From: JAFEDN01 sp963712715
GTDB lineage: Bacteria > Pseudomonadota > Gammaproteobacteria > Coxiellales > Coxiellaceae
Reading direction: 5' to 3'
NCBI GenBank assembly: GCA_963712715.1
Contig: CAVQJI010000020.1
Coordinates: 124,001-188,000 of the forward strand
DNA length: 64,000 bases
Position numbers and translations under genes: made by a program. Below the pieces are notes generated by a model, which worked only from the letters and a program-made list of their open reading frames with translations, did not search any database and was not told the DNA's origin. Positions 27,713 to 37,691 of this stretch are shown here, piece after piece (position 1 is the first letter of the stretch; every line of letters starts with the position of its first letter).

Positions 27713-29006
27713 CCTCTATCAGAGGCAGCGTAAAGGAAAAGCAGGCCCCGCCAGTAGGTATCACTCTCGCTGTTAGCTGCCCTCCGTGCGCTTCAATCAC
27801 ACTACGGCAAATCCACAATCCCATGCCTATACCATCAGGTTTGGTGGTAAAATAAGACTCAAATAATTTTTCAATATCATTTTCGATAAAACCACACCCG
27901 GTATCGCTCACACTGACTGTGACCCAATCATTTCTCAAAATTTGCGTTTGAATAATTAAAGATATTAGACCATTCCTCTGAATATGTTTCATTGCCTCAA
28001 TGCCATTACGTAACAAATTAAGTAAAGCTAATTCGACTTGAATTTTATCTGCTTTGAAATAAAGCTTAGCATTGATCAACTTCAACTCTATTTTTACTGT
28101 AGATTCAGAAAATTCTTTATAAAAAGAAGTGACGGCGGCCTGAATGATGTTATGTAAATTGCTAATGGAATATTGCGGTTTTCCCTTGCGAGCAAAGTCT
28201 TTAATGTGATGTATGACCTCTCCGACTCGTCGTGCCTGTTGCACAGTTTTTTGCAAAATATCGAGCAATTCTTCGGATTTATAATCGTCTGATTTTAACC
28301 TTCTTACGCAACCATTAACAAAATTGGTGATTGCTGTCAGTGGTTGCGTAATCTCATGAGCTAATGCAGAAGCTATTTCCCCCACACTACTGACGTTAGC
28401 CGCTTCATTTAATGCCAGCTGATGTTGACGCGATTGTTCCTCAGCGTATTTACGCGCAGTGATATCAATGATAGATACTCGTAATTGTTTGTTATTTCCC
28501 AAAACAGTTTGTACGACAGCGCTTTCTAAATGAGAATAGAAAAATGCACCATTATTTTTTTTCATCCGGATCTCACAGCTTTGTTTGGCGCCAGTGGCGA
28601 AAGCGCATTGACAGTGATCGTAAAACGCCTGAGCATCCTTTTTAACAATAAAATCGGAAAAATAACTGATGTTAATTAGCCTGGATTTCTCAATGCCCAG
28701 TAAATTCGCGCCAGTTAAGTTTACTTCGACGATTAAACCTTTTTCATTTAAACAAAAATATCCAATAGGGGCAAATTCGTAAAGGTCCCAATAACGATTT
28801 TGTAAATCCTGTAACGCCAGCAGGCTGTTTTGTAATTCTTCATTTTGAAGCTCCAGCTCGATTTGATGCACTTGCAATTCATAACTCAACTTATCCCTTG
28901 ACCCAGGCAATGCCTTCTTTCCGCTAACGTAGGAAGACAGCAGTTTTCCTTTGGCCTTTTTTCGCAAATGACTAAGATATTTCGAGTTTTTAGAGTTTTT
29001 TTTCAC
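27696..29006 (-). CDS. PAS-domain sensor histidine kinase (FixL-like)
   Basis: Kinase of 436 aa without membrane segments, so cytoplasmic. An N-terminal coiled region (QVHQIELELQNEELQNSL) precedes a PAS domain (YEFAPIGYFCLNEKGLIVEV). The H-box is ALAHEITQPLTAI, with the His followed by E-x-x-QPL as in FixL-type kinases. The ATPase domain has the N-box LLRNGIEAM, DTGCGF and GMGLWICRSVIEAHGG. It overlaps the CheB-CheR gene by 1 nt and the regulator gene by 17 nt. Confidence 0.92.
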   Translation of the reverse strand: MKKNSKNSKYLSHLRKKAKGKLLSSYVSGKKALPGSRDKLSYELQVHQIELELQNEELQNSLLALQDLQNRYWDLYEFAPIGYFCLNEKGLIVEVNLTGANLLGIEKSRLINISYFSDFIVKKDAQAFYDHCQCAFATGAKQSCEIRMKKNNGAFFYSHLESAVVQTVLGNNKQLRVSIIDITARKYAEEQSRQHQLALNEAANVSSVGEIASALAHEITQPLTAITNFVNGCVRRLKSDDYKSEELLDILQKTVQQARRVGEVIHHIKDFARKGKPQYSISNLHNIIQAAVTSFYKEFSESTVKIELKLINAKLYFKADKIQVELALLNLLRNGIEAMKHIQRNGLISLIIQTQILRNDWVTVSVSDTGCGFIENDIEKLFESYFTTKPDGIGMGLWICRSVIEAHGGQLTARVIPTGGACFSFTLPLIEVVNHA

Positions 29007-31672
29007 TATGAGTTATTCTTTTTAGGCATATTTTGTAAGGCAGTATTAGCCTCTGACAGTTCGCTCGCTTGCGTAGTGAGGCGTTCTTGCAGTTCTGCTT
29101 GAGTTTTCCGCAATTCTGCTTCCAATTGTTTGGCAGGACTGATATTGGTAAAGGTAATCACAGCGCCGTCAATCCGATTTTCTTGAGTTCGGTAAGGCAG
29201 TATACGCACCATGAACCAGCGTCCATCCTTAGTGGGCGCCTCAGTTTCTTTGAAAATTAGCGTGTCCAATACCTCGCGTATGTCATCGATTAACTGAGGA
29301 TATTCCAACTCAGTCATAAGATCAGTGATGGGCCGGCCGATATCGCTGGGAATTAATTTAATGATACTGGCAGTTTGACTCGTAAACCGTCGCACATTCA
29401 GCGCTTCGTCCAGAAATAAAATAGCGATATTAACGCTATTGAGAAGGTTGCGCATATCGTCGCTGGTTCGCGATAGCTCCTCCAATTTGGCTCGTAGCTC
29501 GCTATTAACGGTTTGCAACTCTTCATTCATGGACTGCATCTCTTCCTTAGAGGTCGTTAACTCCTCATTGGTAGATTGAAGCTCTTCATTGGTTGATTGC
29601 AATTCTTCGTTAGTGGACTTGAGTTCTTCCTGTGAAGTTTGCATTTCTTCTCGAGCGGTTTGCAGCGCTTCGTGTGCGTGTTGAAGCTCCGACGCCAGAG
29701 CCGCCATCCGATCATCGGCGGCCCCCGGCTGTCCGCCTTTGCCGGATGTTTTTTTAATGCGAGGTACCGGCACATCAATAAAAATAACCATTAGCATTCT
29801 ATGCAGTACAGTTTGCTCGCTTAGGGGTTGCACCGTGACATTGACCAGCTGCGTGCCGCCATTTGTGCCTACTTTTATGTTCTTTAAGGTGAGAGTGGTT
29901 TGTTCGCGAATCGCCTTGTTGAAGATCTCACTCAACGCCTGGCTCAATCCTGGACGCGCCATAGCGAATAAATTTACGTTGGCCCTCCCCACCGCAGGTT
30001 CCAAATATTTACCGGTTTTACCACTGACATACAGAATATCGCCCTGCTCAGTGACCAGCACGGCAGGAGGAGTGTAAACTTGAAGTAGTAATTTCTCCGT
30101 CAGAGTTTGTAAATTAGGTACTACTAGCGTTTTAGGTTTAGTAATCAAAGCTTCGTTCTCCTGTGTTCGTGAACGAGGAAACATCATAGGAAATTCAACT
30201 AGTTTCTCCGCATGTATAGATTCTCGGCGTTGATAAAACCGATTTTTGCCTGACAAGGGAGCGAAGAGGTTAGTCGCGGCTCCAATGGTCTCGGAGTTCC
30301 CCAATAACAAAAAACCTCTCGGATTTAAACTAAAGTAAAAAAGCGCTAAAAGCTTATCTTGCAATGCGACTTCCATGTAGATTAAGACGTTGCGGCAACT
30401 TAGAAAGTCGAGTTTAGTAAAAGGCGGATCCATTACCAGATTATGAGGAGCAAATATCAGCATTTCGCGGATATCTTTGTTCAGGCGAAAACCTAACTCT
30501 TCTTCGGTGAAAAACCGCTTAAGTCGATCTGGAGTGAGATCGGCGGCAATATTAACCGGATAAAGACCTTGGCGCGCTTTGTCAACGGCTTCTTTATCCA
30601 GATCAGTTGCAAAAATCTGCAATGACAAATTTCCAGGCGCGTTTGCTTCTTCTAATACTTCCTTAAAGGCCATAGCCAACGAATAGGCCTCTTCTCCCGT
30701 TGAGCAACCAGCGACCCAAGCGCGTAACACGCCGTCCGTTGGATTAGTAGCGAGCAGCGCTGGTAACACATCATTCTTCAATTGCTCCCATACGGGAGGG
30801 TCGCGGAAAAAGCGAGAGACTCCGATCAGCAATTCCTTAAATAACATATCTACTTCCTGCGGATTTTCCTGCAGATAGCGAATATATTTTGTTATTTGGT
30901 TCAGTTGGTGCAAACCCATACGTCGCTCAACCCGCCGATAAAGAGTGCTTTTTTTATAAAGAGAGAAATCATGTCCTGTTCGTGTGCGCACCAAAAGAAT
31001 GATTTTTTCCAGGGAGCCGTGTCTTCTATCTTTCAGTTCTAATTTAGGCAGATTAATCAAAAAACGGTGTTGGAGATAGGCAATGATTTCGGCGGGTAAT
31101 TGCTCAGGAGGAGCGATCACATCAGCTACTTCAGCGTGAATGGCGCTCAGCGGCATGCCGGTAAATTTGGCTGAATTTGGGCTCTGCACAAACGTGACAC
31201 CCGCTTTTTCTTTTATAGCCTGCAAACCGAGTGTCCCATCAGACCCCATGCCTGAGAGGACGACGCCGATGCTATGCTGTTGTCGGTCATCAGCCAAAGC
31301 ACGAAAAAAAAGATCAATTGGCAAGTGGGAACCTCGTGAAGTGAGCTTTTCCAAAACATACAACACCCCTTTTAGGAGGAATAAGTCATAGCCAGGCGGA
31401 ATTATATAAATATGATTAGGTTCAACTATTAACTGGTCTCTGATTTCCGTCACGGGAAGCATTGTGGTCTGCTGTAACAAATCGACCAGGATACTTTTAT
31501 GGATTGGATCCAGGTGCTGAACAATAATATACGCCAAACCACTGTCTACCGGTATGTTCGGGAGAAAGGCTTCTAGCGCCTCCAACCCGCCAGCCGAGGC
31601 GCCTATGCCGACGATGGGGAAAATCCGGTGCTTAGGCGTTTGGAATTTTCGGCGCCTTCCTTTAGTAGGCAT
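29006..31672 (-). CDS. CheB-CheR-PAS fusion protein
   Basis: Large signalling protein of 888 aa. The N-terminal CheB methylesterase domain has IGASAGG, VQHLDP and LSGMGSDGT, so Ser, His and Asp are all present; there is no receiver domain. A CheR methyltransferase domain follows (RTGHDFSLYKKSTLYRRVER, AWVAGCSTGEEAYSLAM). Then come a PAS-like region, a coiled coil with three copies of STNEELQ-like heptads near residues 680-710, and a second PAS domain (LLNSVNIAILFLDEALNVRRF). AGGAT precedes the ATG. As first gene of the operon with the kinase and regulator, it probably belongs to one pathway not tied to flagellar chemotaxis (inference). Confidence 0.92.
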   Translation of the reverse strand: MPTKGRRRKFQTPKHRIFPIVGIGASAGGLEALEAFLPNIPVDSGLAYIIVQHLDPIHKSILVDLLQQTTMLPVTEIRDQLIVEPNHIYIIPPGYDLFLLKGVLYVLEKLTSRGSHLPIDLFFRALADDRQQHSIGVVLSGMGSDGTLGLQAIKEKAGVTFVQSPNSAKFTGMPLSAIHAEVADVIAPPEQLPAEIIAYLQHRFLINLPKLELKDRRHGSLEKIILLVRTRTGHDFSLYKKSTLYRRVERRMGLHQLNQITKYIRYLQENPQEVDMLFKELLIGVSRFFRDPPVWEQLKNDVLPALLATNPTDGVLRAWVAGCSTGEEAYSLAMAFKEVLEEANAPGNLSLQIFATDLDKEAVDKARQGLYPVNIAADLTPDRLKRFFTEEELGFRLNKDIREMLIFAPHNLVMDPPFTKLDFLSCRNVLIYMEVALQDKLLALFYFSLNPRGFLLLGNSETIGAATNLFAPLSGKNRFYQRRESIHAEKLVEFPMMFPRSRTQENEALITKPKTLVVPNLQTLTEKLLLQVYTPPAVLVTEQGDILYVSGKTGKYLEPAVGRANVNLFAMARPGLSQALSEIFNKAIREQTTLTLKNIKVGTNGGTQLVNVTVQPLSEQTVLHRMLMVIFIDVPVPRIKKTSGKGGQPGAADDRMAALASELQHAHEALQTAREEMQTSQEELKSTNEELQSTNEELQSTNEELTTSKEEMQSMNEELQTVNSELRAKLEELSRTSDDMRNLLNSVNIAILFLDEALNVRRFTSQTASIIKLIPSDIGRPITDLMTELEYPQLIDDIREVLDTLIFKETEAPTKDGRWFMVRILPYRTQENRIDGAVITFTNISPAKQLEAELRKTQAELQERLTTQASELSEANTALQNMPKKNNS

Positions 31673-31868
31673 AAAATAATCCTATTTTTTGCAAAAACCC
31701 GAATTAAATCCGTCACAATATCAGGTTCCCCCGGCCCAAACAACTCAAATCCAGCGTAACGACATGTGAGTAGACCCACGCAGGTAATTATTCAGCAATT
31801 CCCGCTAAAGGAAAAATTAGCTATATCCGCATGAAATATTGAAATAATTATTTTTCAATATAAATATT

Positions 31869-32008
31869 TTTCGCAGAAAATTCCCTGCGCCATGGGGGAT
31901 CGCAAGGGGGAGCGCGCGAAGCGCTCCCCCTTCATTCCGAGCATCGGCTCCGCCAAGCGCAGGATAAAAAAAGGAAGCAATTATCGCTGTACTCAGCGGG
32001 AATTGCTG
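31869..32008. repeat. Dispersed hairpin repeat family B, copy 1 (reverse)
   Basis: About 140-bp repeat shared with 37676-37820, 47730-47875 and 56686-56829. Conserved blocks (TGGGGGATCGCAAGGGGGAG, CATTCCGAGCA, GCGCAGGATA) alternate with hairpin arms that vary: CGCTTCGCG-like inside the C/G run, TCGGCTCCGCCAA, and a terminal AGCAATT...AATTGCT hairpin. A long minus-strand frame across it is a shadow. Confidence 0.8.
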
Positions 32009-32074
32009 GTAAGTATTAGAATTTACGGCAAAAATAAAATACAATTCAATTTTACTCAATAAGGAAATAGTTAC

Positions 32075-33463
32075 ATGAGCAATCAATTTGATGTGATCAT
32101 TATTGGGGCAGGACAAGCCGGCCCTCCCCTTGCATTCAAATTTGCAAATTTGGGCAATAAAGTGGCTATTATCGAAAGAAAATTGTTCGGCGGTACGTGT
32201 GTGAATACCGGGTGTATTCCTACAAAAACCATGATCGCCAGCGCCCATGTGGCACATCTTGCAAGACAGGCAAAAGAATTCGGAATAAGGATTGACGGAA
32301 ATATCATCGCTGATATGAAAATAGTTAAAGCTCGCAAAGATGGTATCGTTCATGCTCTCTCAAATGGTATTGAAAAATGGCTACGGGATACACCCAATTG
32401 CACCGTATATAAAGGCCATGCACAATTTGAAAATGCACACACTATTCGAGTCGGCGAAGAAATATTAGAAGCACAAAAAATATTTATTAATGTTGGGGCT
32501 CGCGCCTTTGTCCCTAATATGAAAGGACTTGAAAAAATATCCTATTTTACCAATTCGAACATCATGGATATTGATTTTGTTCCAGAGCATTTAATTATCA
32601 TCGGTGGTAGTTATGTTGGCCTTGAATTTGCACAAATGTACCGTCGTTTTGGCTCTCAAGTGACTGTGATTGAGAAATCACCGCGATTGATTCCAAAAGA
32701 AGATCCTGATATCTCAGAAGCGGTGAGAGAAATTTTACAGGATGAAGGAATTGATATCCGATTAAATGCCGAATGTATCCAATTTGATAAACAGAATGGA
32801 AAAATTATTGTTGGAATGGATTGTACTGATTCTGAAAAAAGTATTTCAGGATCACATGTATTATTAGCCGTTGGCCGGATTGCCAATACGCAAGATTTGG
32901 GATTAAACAAAGCCGGGGTAGAAACTGATGAGCGCCATTTTGTAAAAGTAAACGATCAACTGCAGACGAATATATCCAATATTTGGGCATTAGGTGAATG
33001 CAATGGAAAAGGAGCTTTTACTCATACTGCCTACAATGACTATGAAATTGTTGCAGCTAATCTGATTGATGGTCACACTCGACGAGTGAGTGAACGCATT
33101 TTAACTTATGGTTTATTTATCGATCCTCCTCTAGGACGGGCGGGTTTGACCGAAATCGAGGTGAGCGCATCGGGTAAACCAGCCTTGATTGGGAAAAGAG
33201 CCATGACGCAGGTGAAACGGGCTGTCATCAAAGGTGAATCTCGTGGATTTATGAAAGTGATTGTGGATGCGGAAACCAGGCAAATTGTAGGCGCGGCAGT
33301 ATTAGGTGTGGGTGGAGATGAAGTTGTTCAATCTATTCTGGATGTGATGTATGCCAAAGCCCCTTATACCGTCATTCAAAATGCAGTGCATATCCATCCC
33401 ACGGTAACCGAATTAATTCCAACGATGTTAGGAGAATTGAAACCGCTGCTAACCCCAGCATAA
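32075..33463 (+). CDS. Mercuric-reductase-like FAD-dependent disulfide oxidoreductase
   Basis: Class-I pyridine nucleotide-disulfide oxidoreductase of 462 aa. FAD motif IIGAGQAGPPLA, redox pair GGTCVNTGCIPTKT, NAD(P)H motif IIGGSYVGLEFAQ, and the C-terminal dimer-interface HIHPTVTELIP carrying the catalytic His. It lacks the N-terminal metal-binding domain and C-terminal Cys pair of true mercuric reductase, so the substrate is unknown. AAGGA lies 10 nt before the ATG. The next gene (Maf) starts 49 nt downstream. Confidence 0.88.
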   Translation: MSNQFDVIIIGAGQAGPPLAFKFANLGNKVAIIERKLFGGTCVNTGCIPTKTMIASAHVAHLARQAKEFGIRIDGNIIADMKIVKARKDGIVHALSNGIEKWLRDTPNCTVYKGHAQFENAHTIRVGEEILEAQKIFINVGARAFVPNMKGLEKISYFTNSNIMDIDFVPEHLIIIGGSYVGLEFAQMYRRFGSQVTVIEKSPRLIPKEDPDISEAVREILQDEGIDIRLNAECIQFDKQNGKIIVGMDCTDSEKSISGSHVLLAVGRIANTQDLGLNKAGVETDERHFVKVNDQLQTNISNIWALGECNGKGAFTHTAYNDYEIVAANLIDGHTRRVSERILTYGLFIDPPLGRAGLTEIEVSASGKPALIGKRAMTQVKRAVIKGESRGFMKVIVDAETRQIVGAAVLGVGGDEVVQSILDVMYAKAPYTVIQNAVHIHPTVTELIPTMLGELKPLLTPA

Positions 33464-33512
33464 TTTTATTCGCATCATAAGATTTGACGTAAAAGATGGA
33501 GCAACGACAATA

Positions 33513-34136
33513 ATGTTTTCAGATTCCTTATATCTTGGTTCACAATCATTAGCGCGCCGACGCTTACTGGATTATGCTAAAATCAACTATCAACTGATCA
33601 GTCATGGCAGCAATGAACAATTAACCTATACCCCCCATAGCTTTCAGGAACATGTGTTGGCTATCGCGCAGCATAAAATGCAAAGCCTGAATTTACCTGC
33701 CCCTTCCTCTCTGAATACAAATTATCTCTTCGCACTGACTGCGGATACTTTAATGAGAAACACGATAAGCGGAGAAATTTTCGGCAAACCGCGAGATCGA
33801 AATCACGCTATTTCCATGTTGACTCATGAGCGTCAAGGACCTATTGAAGTGTTGACGGGTTGTTGTCTAGAAAAATATGATAATCATCATAATCATTGGT
33901 CCATGGCAGAATCAACACACTGGGTTTCAGGCGCTATCATAGAATTTTATGTGGACGCTGACTCCATTGAAGAATACCTTTCAACCTTTCCTTATGTTTT
34001 GCAATGTTCTGGAGCTGGAGTCGTTGAAGAACACGGATTAACTTATTTAAAAAGTATTTCCGGGTCATACACTGCTGTGCTCGGGCTGCCCTTGTACGAA
34101 CTTCGCGCGGCACTTAAAAAAATGGGATTTCGTTAA
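33513..34136 (+). CDS. Maf-like nucleotide pyrophosphatase
   Basis: Predicted nucleoside-triphosphate pyrophosphatase of 207 aa that removes non-canonical or excess nucleotides. Maf motifs are visible: LGSQSLARRRLLDY at the N-terminus (family S-x-S-x-R-R-x-x-LL), LTADTLM with the catalytic Asp, FGKPRDRNHAISML, and VLTGCCLE. Length is normal, but the sequence is divergent from YhdE and YceF, so the subfamily is not assigned. Confidence 0.82.
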   Translation: MFSDSLYLGSQSLARRRLLDYAKINYQLISHGSNEQLTYTPHSFQEHVLAIAQHKMQSLNLPAPSSLNTNYLFALTADTLMRNTISGEIFGKPRDRNHAISMLTHERQGPIEVLTGCCLEKYDNHHNHWSMAESTHWVSGAIIEFYVDADSIEEYLSTFPYVLQCSGAGVVEEHGLTYLKSISGSYTAVLGLPLYELRAALKKMGFR

Positions 34137-34291
34137 TTTCTGGAGCAGCGTCAGTGCTAATCCTGAAAAAAATTCCGCATTTTATTGTATTAAATATGTA
34201 TCTATAGATACATTATCTAAATTTTGAATATAATTAAATAGAACTGTTTAGTTCAGACTTTTAATTAAAAATTATTTCTGAGGAGAAAAAA

Positions 34292-34867
34292 ATGAAAAAG
34301 TATTTCAAATACCTTTTGGTATTATCTGTTTTAGCAAGCCCTTTGGCTATGGCTCAAAATAACCCATCAATGAATTCATCCACCGGAACAGGATGTGCAT
34401 CATTGGCAAATACCGATTGGAAAGCCCCGAGTATTGTTTTAACTGACAATAATAATAATCAAAAAAATTTGGTCATCAATAAAATACACTTTGATCAAGT
34501 GAATAATAATAATGGAATGAACAATATTACCGGAACTTACCAATATACTTTTGATGGACAAAGTTATAATGGAACATTCGGCTCAAATAGTAATAGCAAT
34601 AATGCTAACAACTCAAATATGAATAATAACACGATGAATAGTAATAATATGATGAATGGTAGCACTACTGTGAGCTGCGATGAAAGTGGTGGCAATATTA
34701 ACAAACTGTCATTTTCATTTGACAATAATCAAACCACAGTTAATGCAACAAATCAAAATAATCAGGCAAATCCAGGCAGTTTAAATATTGATGCCTCCGG
34801 GATTTCAATGAACAAAAATAATATCACTTACACCAACAGAGATACTGTTTCCTTACAGAAGCAATAA
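34292..34867 (+). CDS. Asn-rich secreted protein
   Basis: Function not recognised; 191 aa. A clean signal peptide (MKKYFKYLLVLSVLASPLAMA) precedes a mature part extremely rich in Asn, Ser and Met, with NSNNANNSNMNNN-type runs near residues 100-125. Two Cys (near residues 32 and 130) may form a disulfide. GAGGAG 7 nt upstream supports the start, and a terminator follows, so it is a single-gene transcript. It is probably periplasmic or external. Confidence 0.75.
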   Translation: MKKYFKYLLVLSVLASPLAMAQNNPSMNSSTGTGCASLANTDWKAPSIVLTDNNNNQKNLVINKIHFDQVNNNNGMNNITGTYQYTFDGQSYNGTFGSNSNSNNANNSNMNNNTMNSNNMMNGSTTVSCDESGGNINKLSFSFDNNQTTVNATNQNNQANPGSLNIDASGISMNKNNITYTNRDTVSLQKQ

Positions 34868-34876
34868 CCATCAGAT

Positions 34877-34909
34877 TGGGTATGACTCATCATCATACCC
34901 ATTTTTTTT
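34877..34909 (+). terminator. Rho-independent terminator
   Basis: TGGGTATGA pairs with TCATACCCA around a short loop, followed by eight T. It lies 9 nt after the Asn-rich protein gene. Confidence 0.85.
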
Positions 34910-34924
34910 ATAAAAATAATGGCA

Positions 34925-36337
34925 TCATTTCATTTCTTGAGGATTAATCGTCGGCTTTTCAAATCCGGCGTAATGAATCATGCTCATCATGCCGCTTTCC
35001 TGATGATATAACATATGACAATGTAACATCCAATTCCCAATGTTATCGCTGTCGAATTGAACGCTTAAAGAAGTATGAGGTAATACCAGCACGGTATCAT
35101 GCATGGCTCCATCTTTGATTGGCTGACCATTGATTTTAGTCACTTCAAAAACATGACCATGTAAATGCATAGGATGTGCCATATCGGTCTGGTTGATAAA
35201 AACTATTTCAATTCTGTTGTGTGATTCTACCGATAGCGGGGTGATATTCGGCCACGCCTGATTGTTAATCTTCCAGATGTATTTTTGCATGTCACCTTCC
35301 AGATTGGCGGCAATGGTTTGTTGCACTGGCTTGACCTGAAGAGGCTTAATCGCTTTTATTTTTAATTCCTGATCGTAATTAAGAGCTCCTGCCTTTTTAG
35401 GGGCTGTTTCGCTAATGGGAGTCAATGCAGCGTTTTTTGTCTTCAATACTAAACCAGTTTGTAAAAACGATCCTTCACCTTGCGCCAAAATAGGATAGAC
35501 TCCTTCACCTCTGGGAAGTTTTACTAAAATATCGATACGCTGCCCAATCGCTAATTGAAATTTCGTTCCAGCAAGGGGCTTAATGGATTCACCATCCACA
35601 GCAATAGCTTGCCCTGATAATTGACCAATATTCACGAAAAAATTAGTCGCTGCGGAGCCATCAATGACTCTAAGTCTCACAGTTTCTCCTGGAGTCACAG
35701 TAACAATTTCAGGATTTTTCAATGTTCGATAATTAGTTAAGTACGCGTCATAAGTGACATCATTCAAATCCGGCTTCGAGGATGACATATTCGCCATGTT
35801 TCCCATACTATGCAGCTCATGCATAATCGTCTGTGGAGATTTTTGATTGTAATCAGCAAGAAACATAATAATTTCCTTAACATCCTGCTTTTCATCGGGA
35901 TCGCTAATGATAAAAGGAGCCGATAAATATTCCTGGATTTGCAGGCCGTGATGAGAATGCATCCAATAAGTGCCAGATTGCAAAAGTTTAAAGTGGTAAT
36001 GATATTGTCCTCCTGGAGGAATAAGTGGTTGAGTCACTTGTGGCACACCATCCTGATTATTGGGGACAATTAGCCCATGCCAATGTATTGCCGTGGGTGC
36101 GTTAGTTTGATTTTTAACGATCGCATCAAAATATTGACCCTTCACGCCATGGAAACCCCAAGTCCCATCAGGTTGCTCAATACGAAACACCATGGTGGTT
36201 TTACCATCTACGGTTAACGGACGTGATTTTATAATTAACGTGGTGATTGGCTGAGTTTCCACAGGATTAGGCTTAGCCTCCACATTGAATGCGTAAATTA
36301 AGCTGAATATAACAAGATACTTTACGATCCTTTGCAT
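34925..36337 (-). CDS. Multicopper oxidase with signal peptide
   Basis: Periplasmic copper oxidase of about 470 aa. Copper motifs are complete: HWHGL, WMHSHHGLQ, PMHLHGHVFE and HCHMLYHQESGMM, the last supplying type-1 copper ligands including the axial Met. The longer frame begins at 36397, but the ATG at 36337 is chosen because it gives a standard signal peptide (MQRIVKYLVIFSLIYAFNVEA) with TAGGT upstream. A Met-rich segment (HSMGNMANMSSS) is typical of copper-handling members. It may help copper tolerance together with the cop genes 18 kb away (inference). Confidence 0.9.
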   Translation of the reverse strand: MQRIVKYLVIFSLIYAFNVEAKPNPVETQPITTLIIKSRPLTVDGKTTMVFRIEQPDGTWGFHGVKGQYFDAIVKNQTNAPTAIHWHGLIVPNNQDGVPQVTQPLIPPGGQYHYHFKLLQSGTYWMHSHHGLQIQEYLSAPFIISDPDEKQDVKEIIMFLADYNQKSPQTIMHELHSMGNMANMSSSKPDLNDVTYDAYLTNYRTLKNPEIVTVTPGETVRLRVIDGSAATNFFVNIGQLSGQAIAVDGESIKPLAGTKFQLAIGQRIDILVKLPRGEGVYPILAQGEGSFLQTGLVLKTKNAALTPISETAPKKAGALNYDQELKIKAIKPLQVKPVQQTIAANLEGDMQKYIWKINNQAWPNITPLSVESHNRIEIVFINQTDMAHPMHLHGHVFEVTKINGQPIKDGAMHDTVLVLPHTSLSVQFDSDNIGNWMLHCHMLYHQESGMMSMIHYAGFEKPTINPQEMK

Positions 36338-36398
36338 GAGATTACCTAATAGTTTTGAGTATAGCTGTGCCCCAGTCGGCCATGATGCATCTCTCAAT

Positions 36399-37145
36399 TT
36401 AAAATAATGAAATACCTGTTAATCCTGCATCCACTGAAAAATCGGCGGCTGTCACGTAGGATGCATCATCTGATGCAAGGTAAAGCGCCATAGTGGCAAT
36501 TTCATATGGATTAGCAACTCTTTTTAATGGAATTAGCTTAGACCATTCCTGCAGATCTTGTTCTGTGACGCCCATCTTATCAAAAATGGGCGTACGCACC
36601 GGTCCTGGCGATATTGAATTGACTCGTATGTTCCTTGGCGCTAATTCTGCGGCAAATGTTTGGCTCAATGAAATAATGGCAGCTTTCGATGCACAATAAA
36701 CTGAATAATTTGCCATCCCAACTTTACCAGCTGCTGAGGAAATTAAAATAATGGAAGCTGGACTATTCAAATAGGATAATGATTTTTGAACTGTAAAATA
36801 TGTTCCCTTTAAATTGACAGCAATTATTTTATCAAAATGTTCCACTGTTACCTTTTCCAAAGGACTGGCTTCAGCGATACCCCCATTGCCAACCAAAATA
36901 TCAATCTTTGCATTAAAATGTTTATCTATTTCATTGTAAAGATTATCAATCTCTTTTAATTTCATGATATCAACAGGTAATGTCAAAACCTTATCATTGA
37001 GTTGCTCTTTTACTTTTTTCAATTGAATTTCGTCTCTTCCGGTAATAATAACCTTGGCGCCTTCTTGCAAAAATAACTCGGCAATGGCTAATCCGATTCC
37101 GCTAGACCCTCCAGTAACTAATGCAATTTTATTTTTTAATTTCAT
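36399..37145 (-). CDS. Short-chain dehydrogenase/reductase
   Basis: NAD(P)-dependent oxidoreductase of 248 aa of the classical SDR type. Cofactor motif TGGSSGIG, VGNGG, catalytic Ser in LISSAAGK, YSVYCASKAA with the Y-x-x-x-K pair, and the SPGPVRTPI loop. The ATG at 37145 (MKLKNKIAL) is preferred to the upstream ones because GAGGAG lies about 10 nt before it. The gene sits 61 nt upstream of the multicopper oxidase start and may share its transcript. Substrate unknown. Confidence 0.9.
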   Translation of the reverse strand: MKLKNKIALVTGGSSGIGLAIAELFLQEGAKVIITGRDEIQLKKVKEQLNDKVLTLPVDIMKLKEIDNLYNEIDKHFNAKIDILVGNGGIAEASPLEKVTVEHFDKIIAVNLKGTYFTVQKSLSYLNSPASIILISSAAGKVGMANYSVYCASKAAIISLSQTFAAELAPRNIRVNSISPGPVRTPIFDKMGVTEQDLQEWSKLIPLKRVANPYEIATMALYLASDDASYVTAADFSVDAGLTGISLF

Positions 37146-37340
37146 ATTAAATGAGCTCCTCATCAATCAGATAAACGTTTACTAATATATGTAAAACAGA
37201 GTGTGTAGATTTTCCCACTCTTTGAACCTATAAAAAATTACAAAATATAGGGAAAAAATAGGATATACTTTCCATTTTGAAATATTTATCATTATCAGTC
37301 CACCTGAACCCAAAACACAATTATTCACAAGGAAGCTAAT

Positions 37341-37691
37341 ATGGCGAAATTTTTAGATAACTCTACAGAAACTTTCAGACATTGGCAATCATCGGCCAGC
37401 ATGATTCCTGTGGCGCTTGGTTTACTCAGAGAACAGTTGGATCATGTGGCCGAACACCATCACCCACAGCTTGAGCTATCTCAAAAAAGAATTCAAATCT
37501 ATCAAAATCTTTATCATCACTGGCGAAAAGAAAAAAATCTCAATCCAAAACAACAGGAATGGATTCATGAAATGGGTGGATACCTTAATGTGTTGCAGCA
37601 AACTCTTTTTCATACCGATATTAAAAATTCATCAGATCAAGTTGAACAGAATAAGCAAGCTTCTTCGCGGCTACCCAGCAATTCCCGCTGA
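37341..37691 (+). CDS. Unrecognised 116-aa protein
   Basis: Function not recognised. Helical and rich in His and Gln, beginning MAKFLDNSTETFRHWQ. CAAGGAAG lies about 6 nt before the ATG. The last residues (LPSNSR) and the TGA stop come from the start of the adjacent family B repeat, so the original C-terminus was probably altered by the repeat. No membrane segment or known motif. Confidence 0.65.
   Translation: MAKFLDNSTETFRHWQSSASMIPVALGLLREQLDHVAEHHHPQLELSQKRIQIYQNLYHHWRKEKNLNPKQQEWIHEMGGYLNVLQQTLFHTDIKNSSDQVEQNKQASSRLPSNSR

Noticed and set aside
31817..32353. 178-codon minus-strand frame over the family B repeat and the start of the flavin reductase gene
   Set aside because: Its middle is encoded by the repeat and its N-terminal part is antisense to a well-supported gene.
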